From NCBI GenBank assembly GCA_049322335.1, contig JBMORL010000094.1, positions 19,145-83,144 of the forward strand: a stretch of 64,000 nucleotides of DNA, in the 5' to 3' direction. Origin of the DNA: JBMORL01 sp049322335 (GTDB lineage: Bacteria; Bacteroidota; Bacteroidia; Flavobacteriales_D; UBA2798). Positions within the stretch are counted from its first letter, which is position 1; each line of letters starts with the position of its first letter. A program made the translations under genes and the position numbers. Below are positions 40,922 through 49,628 of this stretch, piece by piece. The notes below the pieces were generated by a model, which was not told the origin of the DNA, did not search any database, and saw only the letters and a program-made list of their open reading frames with translations.

Positions 40922-41272
40922 TTATCTTCCATACCTGGGCTGATACAACTGCAGATAAAAATTACCGGGCACTTTAAAATAAATTACCAATCCGTATCCG
41001 TGATCTTCAATTTTTCCTCTGAATTTCACTCCTTTTTTCTTCAGTTGCTTTACTGTTTTTTCGATATCATCGCAATAAAAAGAAATATCGTGTGTTCCTG
41101 AGGGAGCTTCTTTTTTACCTGCCGGGTGAACGCCCATATCGGCTTCCGGTAAATCAAATATAAGCCAGCCGTGTCCGATATCGGTAGCTTTGAATCCCAG
41201 TTTTTCTTTCAGAAATTTTCTCAGTTCCGCAGCTTTTGAACTGTAAAACATGGTGTGGACGCCTTTGATCAT
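40922..41272 (-). CDS. VOC-family (glyoxalase-like) protein
   Basis: A 116-aa single-domain protein of the vicinal-oxygen-chelate fold, cytosolic. The start chosen, MIKGVHTMFYSSKAAELRKF, matches family openings; an in-frame ATG 48 nt upstream would add unrelated hydrophobic residues. Motifs include FYSSKAAELRKFLKEKLGF, GWLIFDLPEADMGVHP, GTHDISFYCDDIEKTVKQLK and the closing VPGNFYLQLYQPRY. Metal ligands may be His6, His50-region and the late Glu/Gln, but the last position is Gln rather than Glu. The substrate is unknown. Confidence 0.8.
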   Translation of the reverse strand: MIKGVHTMFYSSKAAELRKFLKEKLGFKATDIGHGWLIFDLPEADMGVHPAGKKEAPSGTHDISFYCDDIEKTVKQLKKKGVKFRGKIEDHGYGLVIYFKVPGNFYLQLYQPRYGR

Positions 41273-41345
41273 AGTGATAATTTTGTAAGTGGAAAGTAAT
41301 AAAAAACCAAGGCAATACAAAATGGGATTTTGTTTTTATTATACC

Positions 41346-41480
41346 GCCCTGCAACGCGGATTGCCGCGGTCGCTACGCTTCCTCGCAATGACAGCGCACA
41401 ACTTAGTATAGCAACAATAGGTTGTGCGTTGTCATTGCGAACCCATGTAATCATGGGTGAAGCAATCCGCGTTGCAGGGC
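41346..41480. repeat. Composite palindromic repeat
   Basis: GCCCTGCAACGCGGATTGC (41346-41364) recurs as its perfect reverse complement at 41462-41480. Inside, TCGCAATGACAGCGCACAAC (41383-41402) pairs with 41422-41441 with one mismatch. A further small palindrome, ACCCATG-TAAT-CATGGGT, lies at 41441-41458. The attgcgag/caatgac-type sequence recalls dispersed REP/MITE-like repeats seen in many genomes. It has no ORF. Confidence 0.75.
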
Positions 41481-41485
41481 AGGCT

Positions 41486-42010
41486 TTACGACCCCCAATC
41501 CCTCTTTTCAATCCTGTAAATAAAATTCAGCTTCTCTTCCTCTCCGAAATACGCTATTTCCTGCTCTGAGATTTTCACAGCGCCTAATTTCTCAATGGCT
41601 TTTTGAGAACGGATGTTAACAGCTCCAATATGAAAGATCACATTCTCCACATACTGAAAAGCATGATCCAGCATCAGTTTTTTCAATGCCGGATTGTATT
41701 TTCCTCCCCAGAATTTTCTCCCGAAAAATGTGTAGCCAATGGAAACCTCACTTTTTTCACTGCTGAAATCATAAAAACGCGAACTTCCGGCCACTTCACC
41801 GGTCTTAGTATCCATAACCAAAAATGCACCACCCGATTCCATGGCTCCCCTGAAAAAAACTTCAAATACTTCACGCTGGTAACGGTTTTTATTGGGATGC
41901 TGCTCCCATACCAAAGGATCACTGGCTACTGCATATAGTTTTTCAAAATCCTCTTCTTTTAAAGGAGTGGCGGTTATGATTTCTGTTTTTAGAAGAGGCT
42001 GGAGATTCAT
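41486..42010 (-). CDS. GNAT-family N-acetyltransferase (RimJ/RimL-like)
   Basis: A 174-aa acetyl-CoA-dependent transferase. The layout fits RimJ/RimL-type enzymes: LKTEIITATPLKEEDFEKLY at the start, GAFLVMDTKTGEVAGSSRFYDF in strands 2-4, EVSIGYTFFGRKFWGGKYNPALKKLMLDHAF as the acetyl-CoA loop and helix, then VNIRSQKAIEKLGAVKISEQE with the family's Asn/Ser. The acceptor may be a ribosomal-protein N-terminus, an antibiotic or a metabolite. The gene starts one base after the neighbouring AT-rich gene's stop, and its end abuts the palindromic repeat. Confidence 0.88.
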   Translation of the reverse strand: MNLQPLLKTEIITATPLKEEDFEKLYAVASDPLVWEQHPNKNRYQREVFEVFFRGAMESGGAFLVMDTKTGEVAGSSRFYDFSSEKSEVSIGYTFFGRKFWGGKYNPALKKLMLDHAFQYVENVIFHIGAVNIRSQKAIEKLGAVKISEQEIAYFGEEEKLNFIYRIEKRDWGS

Positions 42011-43102
42011 TTAATCTTTTTTATAAAAATATTCGTATTTGGTGATGGAATCATGTTTTTTCTCGTTATTAATTCGTTTTACAGATTTTATCCTGTTCTT
42101 TTCATCATATTCGTAATATATAATAGTATCCGGATTACGCAGGGTGTCTTTATTTTCGGTATAAGGAGTATTATAATAAATTGTACTTATTGAGTCACGC
42201 CCTTTTATGTCACATTCATTGAATTCTAAAGTTGAATATTTTATAGTTTTACCATTAAAATTTTCAGTGAGAGTTATATATTGAATTAAACATTTGTTTG
42301 TATCATCGTACTTGTTATAAGAAATTCTTTTAAAACTAATTTTTTTTCTACGGTTTATTTTATGTATTTCTGTTTCCTTTTCAATTTCACCAGCATTATT
42401 TCTATTATACATGAGTTTATTAAAATCGTACTTAGATTTCCTTACACATTCGACTAATTGATTTTTATTATTGTATTTGTATTTTATTTTTCGATTGTAT
42501 TTAGGTAAGTTATAATTCCAACCATGAGCATTTAAATTATCATGTTTTTGCTCTTTTTTTATTTTTGGATATCCTGTATTTATTTTGACAAATAAAACAT
42601 TTCCTTTCCTATTGTACTTATAATTCGCAATTGAAAACTGGTTATTAGAAGAATCTGAGCTTTCCCATGAAAGAAGTTTTGCCGTTTTCTTTCTATTATA
42701 TTCATCATACTCGTATTTCCAATGCCATTTTGATAAGGAACTATCAGAATAATAATTTTTCATTTCAAAAATTATATCCCCATATTTATTATATTGCGTT
42801 ATGGTTTTTGATTCTATCCGTCCGGTATCGGTGGTTGTTCCATAATAATATCGATACTTATAATAAGTTTCTTGAGTATGTATTTGTCCCGAATCGTTAT
42901 AATAATAATTTTCTTTATAAGATATGATCCATTTTGCAGAGTCTTTTAAATCAGAAGATTTTTCCCATTTTTCCACAACAATTTTTATACAATTCAGACT
43001 GTCATTTAATTCTCTGTTTAAAATATGAGTATTGGAATCATAAATTTGACTAAAGCCAAATTCATAAATTAAGACAGATATAATGCAAACTGTAAATTTC
43101 AT
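42011..43102 (-). CDS. AT-rich exported protein with YD-like repeats
   Basis: A 363-aa product with a signal peptide (MKFTVCIISVLIYEFGFS). It is rich in Tyr, Asn and Lys and has many short units such as YNKYGDIIFEMKNYYSD, YEYDEYNRKKTAK, YKYNRKGNVLFVKIN and YYEYDEKNRIKSVKRIN that resemble YD/RHS-type repeats. No toxin domain is visible. Its base composition differs from the neighbours: 42301-42360 has 12 G/C in 60, against 24 in 60 at 45001-45060. That suggests recent transfer or relaxed selection. The gene lies just downstream of the T9SS operon terminator. Function unknown. Confidence 0.7.
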   Translation of the reverse strand: MKFTVCIISVLIYEFGFSQIYDSNTHILNRELNDSLNCIKIVVEKWEKSSDLKDSAKWIISYKENYYYNDSGQIHTQETYYKYRYYYGTTTDTGRIESKTITQYNKYGDIIFEMKNYYSDSSLSKWHWKYEYDEYNRKKTAKLLSWESSDSSNNQFSIANYKYNRKGNVLFVKINTGYPKIKKEQKHDNLNAHGWNYNLPKYNRKIKYKYNNKNQLVECVRKSKYDFNKLMYNRNNAGEIEKETEIHKINRRKKISFKRISYNKYDDTNKCLIQYITLTENFNGKTIKYSTLEFNECDIKGRDSISTIYYNTPYTENKDTLRNPDTIIYYEYDEKNRIKSVKRINNEKKHDSITKYEYFYKKD

Positions 43103-43130
43103 TTAGAAATAAATTAATCAAAGTCCTACC

Positions 43131-43162
43131 AAAAAAAAGGACCAGCTTTCACTGATCCTTTT
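43131..43162 (-). terminator. Terminator of the T9SS type B operon
   Basis: On the minus strand, AAAAGGATCAG and CTGGTCCTTTT form an 11-bp stem with one T-G pair and a 5-6 nt loop, followed by a run of T (complement of the A run at 43131-43138). It lies 18 bp after the stop codon of the PorE-like gene. Confidence 0.8.
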
Positions 43163-43179
43163 CATTCGTTTAGTATTTC

Positions 43180-45294
43180 TTACTTAAAATCCTGTTTCAA
43201 CACCTCAAAAGCGGTTCTTCTGTTACGCTGGTGAGCAGCTTCGCGTTCGGCTTCTGTGGGGAGTGAATTGATGTAAACTTCTGTAAGTTTAATTACATTT
43301 CCTTTATCATCTTTCACCGGTTTTTTATCTTCTCCCAGTTTAGGAGCAGGTTCTGTTTCACCATATCCCTGTGGTATCAAACGCTCAGGTTTAATTCCTT
43401 TCGAAATAAGATAATCCACACACGATTTGGCGCGAGCCTGCGAAAGTCGCATGTTATAGGCATCGGCACCGCGCGCATCTGTATGCGATTTGATCTTCAC
43501 CACCAGGTTATCGTTCAGTGTTAAGAAATCATACAACTGGTCGAGAATTTCCTTCGATTTGGGCCGCAGGTTCGGAGAATCAAAGTCGTACTCAATACCG
43601 GGAATCTCAATCTCTTCCCCTTCTGGCGGAATGGGACGGAGATAAAAATCCTGTTCGAGGTCGGCCGATTCGGTTAATCCTAACGTTTTGGCTGTTGCAG
43701 CATCGGCAAAAAATTTGGTTTTCTTCGCTTTCATAAATATTTCCATCTCCGGCTGCAATTCCTGGAAATAATATCCTTTATCATCTGTGGTGAGGAAAAT
43801 AGGCTCCCAAACACCATTCACGTCTTTTAATTCCACCAATGCATTGGGAATTACTTCATCGGTCTCCGCATTGTAAACATAACCGCTGATGGTAAATTTC
43901 AGTTCGGGTTTGGTAAAAGAATAAACTTTATCACAATTGGCGCGGATGTCATTTACAGAATCACAATCGGAACATTGTCCCCGGTCGGAAGTAAAAAATC
44001 CGTTTTTCTGTTCGCGGTCAAGGATATAATAGGTTTCATCCTTACTTGTATTTACCGGTCCGCCAATATTAATCGGGTTAGACCAGAAATCTTCGTCTTC
44101 GTTATACTGGGTTTTAAACACATCCATTCCTCCGAACCCCCGGTGGCCGGTAGAGCTGAAGAACAGCGTGCTGGATTGTAAATGATAAAAAGGAGAAACT
44201 TCATCTTCGGGTGTGTTCACTGCCGGGCCAAGATTTACAGGTGCACCAATCATTCCGTCAGCATCAATGGGACAATACCAGATGTCCATTCCACCTTGTC
44301 CGCCCGGGCGGTTGGAAGAGAAAAACAATTTTGTTTCATCCAGGTTCAGCATCGGCTGCATGGTTTTGTAACCCTCGAGGTTGAAGTCGAGTTTCATCGG
44401 TTCCATCCAGCGGGTATTAAAACGCTTACTAACGTAGATGGCGCAATCGTTTTTGTTGGTTCCCGACCAGCGCGTAAAATAAATGGTCTGCCGGTCAACC
44501 GACATAATGCAGGCGCCTTCGTTCATCGGTGAATTAACCGGTGTTGCAAATTGCGTAGGCTTGTCATAGGAACCCATGGAGAAAGTGGAGACATAAAGAT
44601 CGGTAGTATAATAATCAATTTCTTTTTTCGCATCATTCACTTTGTTTCCTTTTCGTGCGGAACCAAATATTACCGATTCATCTGTAAAATAATGTACGCC
44701 AAAAGCTGAAGTCCCCCGGTTAAAAGTGGAATCCATTAATTCAACTTTTACCGACTCATTTACATTCTCCGGATTTTTTGCAAAGGCGCAGCTCACCATT
44801 TTGGTTTCAGCCATTTTTTTCATCTGCTCATCGGTGGTCGTGTTCATGAAATCTTCAAACACTTTTTCCGCCTCGTCATATTTCTCATTGTTCATGAGCG
44901 TAACACCATACCAGTATTTGGTATATGGAAACTGGGCTGTAGGATTTTGATTAGCCAATGCATACCATTCTTCAGCATTTTCATAATCATGCACCAGGCG
45001 ATACGATTCTGCAAGGCGGTGCAATACATATACTTTACGCGAATCTTTTGTGTCGATTGACGCTGTACTGTCTTTTTTCTTTTCACGCACCACCGATTTT
45101 ACTTCATACGGATAGGTAACATCATATTTACTCGGAATGGTTGAAATAACCCTCTTGTAAAAATAGATGGCCGAACCGTAGTTTTCATTGGCAAACGCAG
45201 CGTCACCAAATTCCACCAGCTCTTTTTTGCTTTGTGACTGAACAAAGCCCGACAATAAAAGAGCGCAGAAAAATAATATATATCGTTTCATCAT
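43180..45294 (-). CDS. PorE-like OmpA-family protein (TPR, propeller, CRD, OmpA)
   Basis: The protein has about 704 aa and the domain order of the T9SS protein PorE. A signal peptide (MMKRYILFFCALLLSGFVQS) is followed by TPRs (about 20-160), a PD40/WD40-like propeller (about 180-460; LFFSSNRPGGQGGMDIWYC, LFFSSTGHRGFGGMDVF), and a carboxypeptidase regulatory-like domain (about 470-550; FTISGYVYNAETDEVIPNAL). The last part is an OmpA C-terminal domain with SHTDARGADAYNMRLSQARA, the peptidoglycan-binding Asp/Arg motif. It should tether a surface complex to the cell wall. The start was set at MMKR, avoiding overlap with the upstream porP-like gene. Paralogues are common, so it may serve only this locus. 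Confidence 0.85.
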   Translation of the reverse strand: MMKRYILFFCALLLSGFVQSQSKKELVEFGDAAFANENYGSAIYFYKRVISTIPSKYDVTYPYEVKSVVREKKKDSTASIDTKDSRKVYVLHRLAESYRLVHDYENAEEWYALANQNPTAQFPYTKYWYGVTLMNNEKYDEAEKVFEDFMNTTTDEQMKKMAETKMVSCAFAKNPENVNESVKVELMDSTFNRGTSAFGVHYFTDESVIFGSARKGNKVNDAKKEIDYYTTDLYVSTFSMGSYDKPTQFATPVNSPMNEGACIMSVDRQTIYFTRWSGTNKNDCAIYVSKRFNTRWMEPMKLDFNLEGYKTMQPMLNLDETKLFFSSNRPGGQGGMDIWYCPIDADGMIGAPVNLGPAVNTPEDEVSPFYHLQSSTLFFSSTGHRGFGGMDVFKTQYNEDEDFWSNPINIGGPVNTSKDETYYILDREQKNGFFTSDRGQCSDCDSVNDIRANCDKVYSFTKPELKFTISGYVYNAETDEVIPNALVELKDVNGVWEPIFLTTDDKGYYFQELQPEMEIFMKAKKTKFFADAATAKTLGLTESADLEQDFYLRPIPPEGEEIEIPGIEYDFDSPNLRPKSKEILDQLYDFLTLNDNLVVKIKSHTDARGADAYNMRLSQARAKSCVDYLISKGIKPERLIPQGYGETEPAPKLGEDKKPVKDDKGNVIKLTEVYINSLPTEAEREAAHQRNRRTAFEVLKQDFK

Positions 45295-45299
45295 AGTTC

Positions 45300-46301
45300 T
45301 TAGAGTCTTGGACATGTTCTGATAGGATTGGGATCAACTTTCTTGTTCACAAAGGTTATGGATAACTCAAGTCCGCCACGGCCATTGGATGCAGGCTTTA
45401 ATGTGGAGGTGTTGATATCGTAACTGATGCGATAAGTAAATCTTCCGAGTTTAAGCCCGGCATTCATTATAGCAGCATCTTTGTTTCGGATGTAGGGTAC
45501 GAACAACAGGTAGGCATCACTGTCTTTTAAATAATAATGCACTTCGCAGCTATAGATGATTTCTTCAGCTTCTTTTTCATACATGTAAAAAGCCTTCGGA
45601 ATGATCTGTATTTTTTCTGTAATATTCACCTTAGCTCCACCGTGAATGATGTAACGCATTGGTAAGCGGTTGCCCTGGTTAAAAAATGTTTCTTCGGGTT
45701 GGTTAAGATGGAAAAATGATCCGCCAATAAAAGGATTTATCAGTGCGGTTTCTTTTCCGTAATAATAGATCAACCCGGCATTAAAATCAGGTGCGATGAT
45801 GCTGTTGCTGGCAAAAGGTTCTCCACTGGAAATGGCATTGTCAAACGTACCGCCTCCAAACGGAGTGTATTGGGTTTCGTAAGAGAGCTTGTTGTAATCA
45901 ATGCTCTTGTTGAATACGCCTCCCTGGACACCAATGGAAATGTGATGATAATTGTTTTTATCCAGCTGAATGTCGTATGCACCTGACAGCAATGCGCTGA
46001 ACACATTAAAATTTCCGGCACCTGCCCTGAAATTGGCCACCTGGATTCCCCATGAGAAATTTTTCCTCAGTTGTTGGTCGTAGGCCAGTAAGCCGGTTAT
46101 ATAAGGTTTGGTGGCTACCTGCGACCATTGGGTGCGGTAGTGGCCGTGTATCCTCATTTGTCCGCTGAACATACCTGTCATGGCAGGATTGAAATTCAAC
46201 GCTGCGGCATCGTATTGCGAAAGATGGAAATCCTGCGCAAGTGCCGGAGCCGTTAGTGAGGAAAGTGCAAAAATATATATCAGTTTTCTCATACGCATCA
46301 T
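45300..46301 (-). CDS. PorP/SprF family T9SS outer-membrane protein
   Basis: A 333-aa second family member in this window. The start MMRMRKLIYIFALSSLTAPALA is a signal peptide; AQDFHLSQYDAAALNFNPAM is the characteristic mature N-terminus, and the C-terminal GRGGLELSITFVNKK matches the other copy's GMGGLEVSLKYHN. Its ATG overlaps the PKD-protein stop codon by 4 bp, and it precedes the PorE-like gene by 5 bp. It probably escorts or anchors the PKD adhesin at the outer membrane. Confidence 0.92.
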   Translation of the reverse strand: MMRMRKLIYIFALSSLTAPALAQDFHLSQYDAAALNFNPAMTGMFSGQMRIHGHYRTQWSQVATKPYITGLLAYDQQLRKNFSWGIQVANFRAGAGNFNVFSALLSGAYDIQLDKNNYHHISIGVQGGVFNKSIDYNKLSYETQYTPFGGGTFDNAISSGEPFASNSIIAPDFNAGLIYYYGKETALINPFIGGSFFHLNQPEETFFNQGNRLPMRYIIHGGAKVNITEKIQIIPKAFYMYEKEAEEIIYSCEVHYYLKDSDAYLLFVPYIRNKDAAIMNAGLKLGRFTYRISYDINTSTLKPASNGRGGLELSITFVNKKVDPNPIRTCPRL

Positions 46302-49300
46302 CTTAATAAAGTTACATCACCCGATACCTCGCTGAATACATCGTCAAGGGTAGTGGCGCCTACCACATACACATATACACCTAAAGGTTGCGGCACACCG
46401 TTAAATGTTCCGTCCCATCCGATGGCCTGGTCGTGCGATTCGAAAATGAGTTGGCCCCATTGGTTGTATATTCTGAAATCAAGATCTTTGAACGGGCCAC
46501 CCAAAACATACAACACATCGTTTATGCCGTCACCGTTACCCGGGCTGAAACCGGTAGGTACATCCGGTGGCATAAATACAATAACGTCTTCGCGGGTAGT
46601 ATCCACGCATCCGTTATTGTCTGTTACAATCAGCATCACGGGATAAACTCCCGAGCTGTCATAATCATGACTGGTATTTTGCTGCGTATCCCCGGTTCCG
46701 TCACCAAAATCCCATTGCCATGAAACAATAGTACCGGCAGGAGTGGATTGGTCGGTGAATACAACATTTTCATATTGGTTTACTGTATTATCGCTGATGT
46801 TAAAGGCTGCATTCGGCCCCGGCAATACGTTGGTGTTTTGAACCAGTGTATCATAACATCCGAAAGCAGACTGAACAATTAATGTAACCGGGTAGGATCC
46901 GGCAGCAGGATAAAGATGATTGGGATTTTGTGTGGTAGAAGTATCTCCGTCACCAAAATTCCAATACCAGCTTACAATCGTTGAATTCACCACACTGGAA
47001 GTATCTGTAAAATCCGTTCCACCATTCAAACATGGATTCGGGCTAAAGAATCCTGCATTGGGAAGATAATGCACATCCACGGCCTGTGTAACGGTGTCCA
47101 CACATCCGTTGGTGGAAGTAACAATCAGTGAAACGTTATAGGTTCCTGAGGCTGCATAAACGTGTGTGGGATTAACCGAAGTGGAAGTTTGCGTATCATC
47201 AAAATCCCAGAGCCACGAAGCAATTCCACCGATAGCTGTCGACTGGTCGGTAAAGGCACTGGTGCCGCCCAAACAAGGTGTGGTGAAATTATAGTTTCCA
47301 ACCGGTGAAGGGATAATGGCTATGTCGATAGTGTCTCTTACGGCAAGGCATCCACCGTTATTGGTTGTAACAAATGCCAGTGTCACCGTTCCGTTGGCAA
47401 TATCATTGCTTCCGGGAATGTAGGAAGAATTGGCCGAGCTGTCGGGAACAAAGGTTCCGTTTCCTAAAGTTGTCCATACTCCCGAACCGGTAGAAGTATT
47501 TACCAGCAGCTGAATCGGATCTCCCGAACAAGCTGTGTCGTTATTGAGGATACTAACGGTGGGCGGATTATAGAAACTTAACAGCAAGGTGTCGGTAGTG
47601 GTGATACAGTTTCCAACGTTGGTGGCAGTAAGGTAAATGAAAACCGAACCTGCGGAGGTGTCAGCAGAAGAAGGAATATAGCTTGTGTTGAGTGCAGTAG
47701 AACTTGGGTTGAATGTTCCGCTTCCCGAAGTGGTCCATTGACCGCCACCGGCAAACTGAATGGTTCCGCTTAACGGAACAGCCGAAGTGTCTTTGCAAAC
47801 CTGGATATCTGTCCCCGCATTTACTAACGGTCCGTCAATAAACGTAACACGCACGGTATCTGCTGCTGTAGGGCACAAACCGTTACCTGTAGTGGTAAGC
47901 ACAATATCTATAAATCCCGCTGCAACTTCTGCGCCTGTGGGTGAATAATCTGTAATTAATGTGCTGTTATTGGGATTATAAGTTCCGCTGGTATTGATCC
48001 ATAATCCTCCGCTGCAGTTAGCCACTACGCCATTTAAACTTACAAGAGGATTGTTGTTACAGGCTGTGGTATCCGGGCCGGCATTGGCAGACGGAAGTCC
48101 CTGTACAAATAATGGTTTTTGAACAGTATCCTGGCAACCTTGTGTACTGTTTACAATCAGGGTAACCGTATAATTTCCCCCCGTAGAATAAGTGTAGGTA
48201 GGATTGGGTAAGCCGGAACTGTTTCCGTCACCGAAAAAATAATTCCAGCTGTTAATCGAGTTTCCGGCTGAGCCACCTGAATTATCGGTAAAGAATACAG
48301 GAGTAGTTACGCAAACAGAATCAGGCATAGAAAAATCGGCAGTAGAAAAAGCGATGGTAAAAGTCTGATAGGCCGTATCTGCACAATTGGATCCCGGATC
48401 AGCAATGAGTGTTACAGTATACGAACCGATTCCCGGATAAGTATGCGAAGGATTGGTAAGCGGGCTGTTGGGAGAAGCATCGCCAAAATTCCAGTCATAG
48501 GAAGTAGCTCCTCCTGTTGTATTGTTTTGCATCTGGATGCTTGTTCCGTTACAGCCGTTGATAGGACCAATAGCAGCCTGAACGGGTGGAGGACAAACCA
48601 CTACGTTGAACTGGAAATCTCGGTAAATGCTCCCGATAAGAACTCCGTCACGGTATTCGTCACATCGTACTCCGGCTACATATTGCCCAAGGTTAGGCGG
48701 GATTCCGTTTATGATTCCCTGTGAAGTAATAGTGAGGTTAGAGGCTCCCGAAACATCCAGCGGGTTATTGGCGCTGAAACTCGGAAGGAAAGTTACGTTA
48801 ACAAGATTAGGTACTCCGGCTGTGAACGTGAGGTCATTGGGCACGGTATAATCGATGTCGCTGAAAGGGGTATAAAAAGAATATACGAGCGAATCTCCGT
48901 CAGCATCCGTAGCAGAGTGATTGAACCCGATATTTTGTCCCTGGCAAACGAAAACCGGGGGAGGTAAAGTCCATTGAGGAGAGCTGTTGGTAAGTAATTG
49001 TGTGTTGTCGGTAATTTTACAATAAAATCCTTCTCCGCCATTCCCCGGGCCCTGACCATTGGGATTGTTGATATTCTGAACTGATCCGTTGCGGCAACAG
49101 GTTTCAAAATACATGTGATATCCACCGGGAACGGGAGGAAGGTTATTCACAATAGCAGTAAAAAGTCCTTCCTGAACACAGATGCCCGGGTCGGCTACAC
49201 AGGTATCAAGATTAGGGTTTACTACATCATATTGCACCCTCGTAAGAGTTACACTTTGATAGAAAGTTCCGTTGGCCAGGTAAAACTCAACATTGGCAGT

Positions 49301-49483
49301 ATTTTGTAAATTAACCGGAGTAGGCACGGTGGTAGGAGTGCAGTCCCTGTATAGCTTCAGAAGAATCCTGTAAGAAGCTCCGCCAAGGTGTTCGTAGGTA
49401 AGTGATCCTCCTACAATGTGGGTAGATTTTACGTTGGCGCTGAAGAATAAAATCGTACAGAGAGCAAGTAGCGTTTTCTTCAT
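46298..49483 (-). CDS. PKD-repeat adhesin-like protein with T9SS type B sorting domain
   Basis: A large surface protein of about 1061 aa. The start MKKTLLALCTILFFSANVKS gives a proper signal peptide; an in-frame ATG 57 nt upstream would spoil it. The N-terminal module (STHIVGGSLTYEHLGGASYR to CCRNGSVQNI) is typical of Bacteroidota type B substrates. Five PKD domains follow, marked by DWNFGDASPN, NYFFGDGNSS, LWDFDDTQTS, YWNFGDGDTS and QWDFGDGTGD, with three Ig-like units between (NAGPDTTACNN and similar). The type B signal runs from VPTGFSPGNGDGINDV to SGDVTLLR. Predicted role is adhesion or gliding. First gene of a three-gene operon. Confidence 0.88.
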   Translation of the reverse strand: MKKTLLALCTILFFSANVKSTHIVGGSLTYEHLGGASYRILLKLYRDCTPTTVPTPVNLQNTANVEFYLANGTFYQSVTLTRVQYDVVNPNLDTCVADPGICVQEGLFTAIVNNLPPVPGGYHMYFETCCRNGSVQNINNPNGQGPGNGGEGFYCKITDNTQLLTNSSPQWTLPPPVFVCQGQNIGFNHSATDADGDSLVYSFYTPFSDIDYTVPNDLTFTAGVPNLVNVTFLPSFSANNPLDVSGASNLTITSQGIINGIPPNLGQYVAGVRCDEYRDGVLIGSIYRDFQFNVVVCPPPVQAAIGPINGCNGTSIQMQNNTTGGATSYDWNFGDASPNSPLTNPSHTYPGIGSYTVTLIADPGSNCADTAYQTFTIAFSTADFSMPDSVCVTTPVFFTDNSGGSAGNSINSWNYFFGDGNSSGLPNPTYTYSTGGNYTVTLIVNSTQGCQDTVQKPLFVQGLPSANAGPDTTACNNNPLVSLNGVVANCSGGLWINTSGTYNPNNSTLITDYSPTGAEVAAGFIDIVLTTTGNGLCPTAADTVRVTFIDGPLVNAGTDIQVCKDTSAVPLSGTIQFAGGGQWTTSGSGTFNPSSTALNTSYIPSSADTSAGSVFIYLTATNVGNCITTTDTLLLSFYNPPTVSILNNDTACSGDPIQLLVNTSTGSGVWTTLGNGTFVPDSSANSSYIPGSNDIANGTVTLAFVTTNNGGCLAVRDTIDIAIIPSPVGNYNFTTPCLGGTSAFTDQSTAIGGIASWLWDFDDTQTSTSVNPTHVYAASGTYNVSLIVTSTNGCVDTVTQAVDVHYLPNAGFFSPNPCLNGGTDFTDTSSVVNSTIVSWYWNFGDGDTSTTQNPNHLYPAAGSYPVTLIVQSAFGCYDTLVQNTNVLPGPNAAFNISDNTVNQYENVVFTDQSTPAGTIVSWQWDFGDGTGDTQQNTSHDYDSSGVYPVMLIVTDNNGCVDTTREDVIVFMPPDVPTGFSPGNGDGINDVLYVLGGPFKDLDFRIYNQWGQLIFESHDQAIGWDGTFNGVPQPLGVYVYVVGATTLDDVFSEVSGDVTLLR

Positions 49484-49628
49484 AGTTTTTTGTTGATGAA
49501 ATTGAAACGGTAAATTTAGAATATTTTGCTCAAAAATCATTCATCGAAAGGATAAATTTTTTTATCTGATTTTTTCATTATTTGGTCGTAATTTGTTAAT
49601 TTAGCAGATTCATAAAAAACCGTATTTG

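Noticed and set aside
43180..45294. TolB/Pal system protein
   Set aside because: PD40 blades and an OmpA domain alone would fit, but the TPR and regulatory-like domains and the porP neighbour fit a PorE-like protein better.
46353..49309. Plus-strand open frames opposite the PKD gene
   Set aside because: They are shadows of the repetitive Thr/Asn/Gly-rich coding strand; none has a domain.
49626..49628. TTG start for the SBBP protein
   Set aside because: An ATG follows immediately and gives the same signal peptide.
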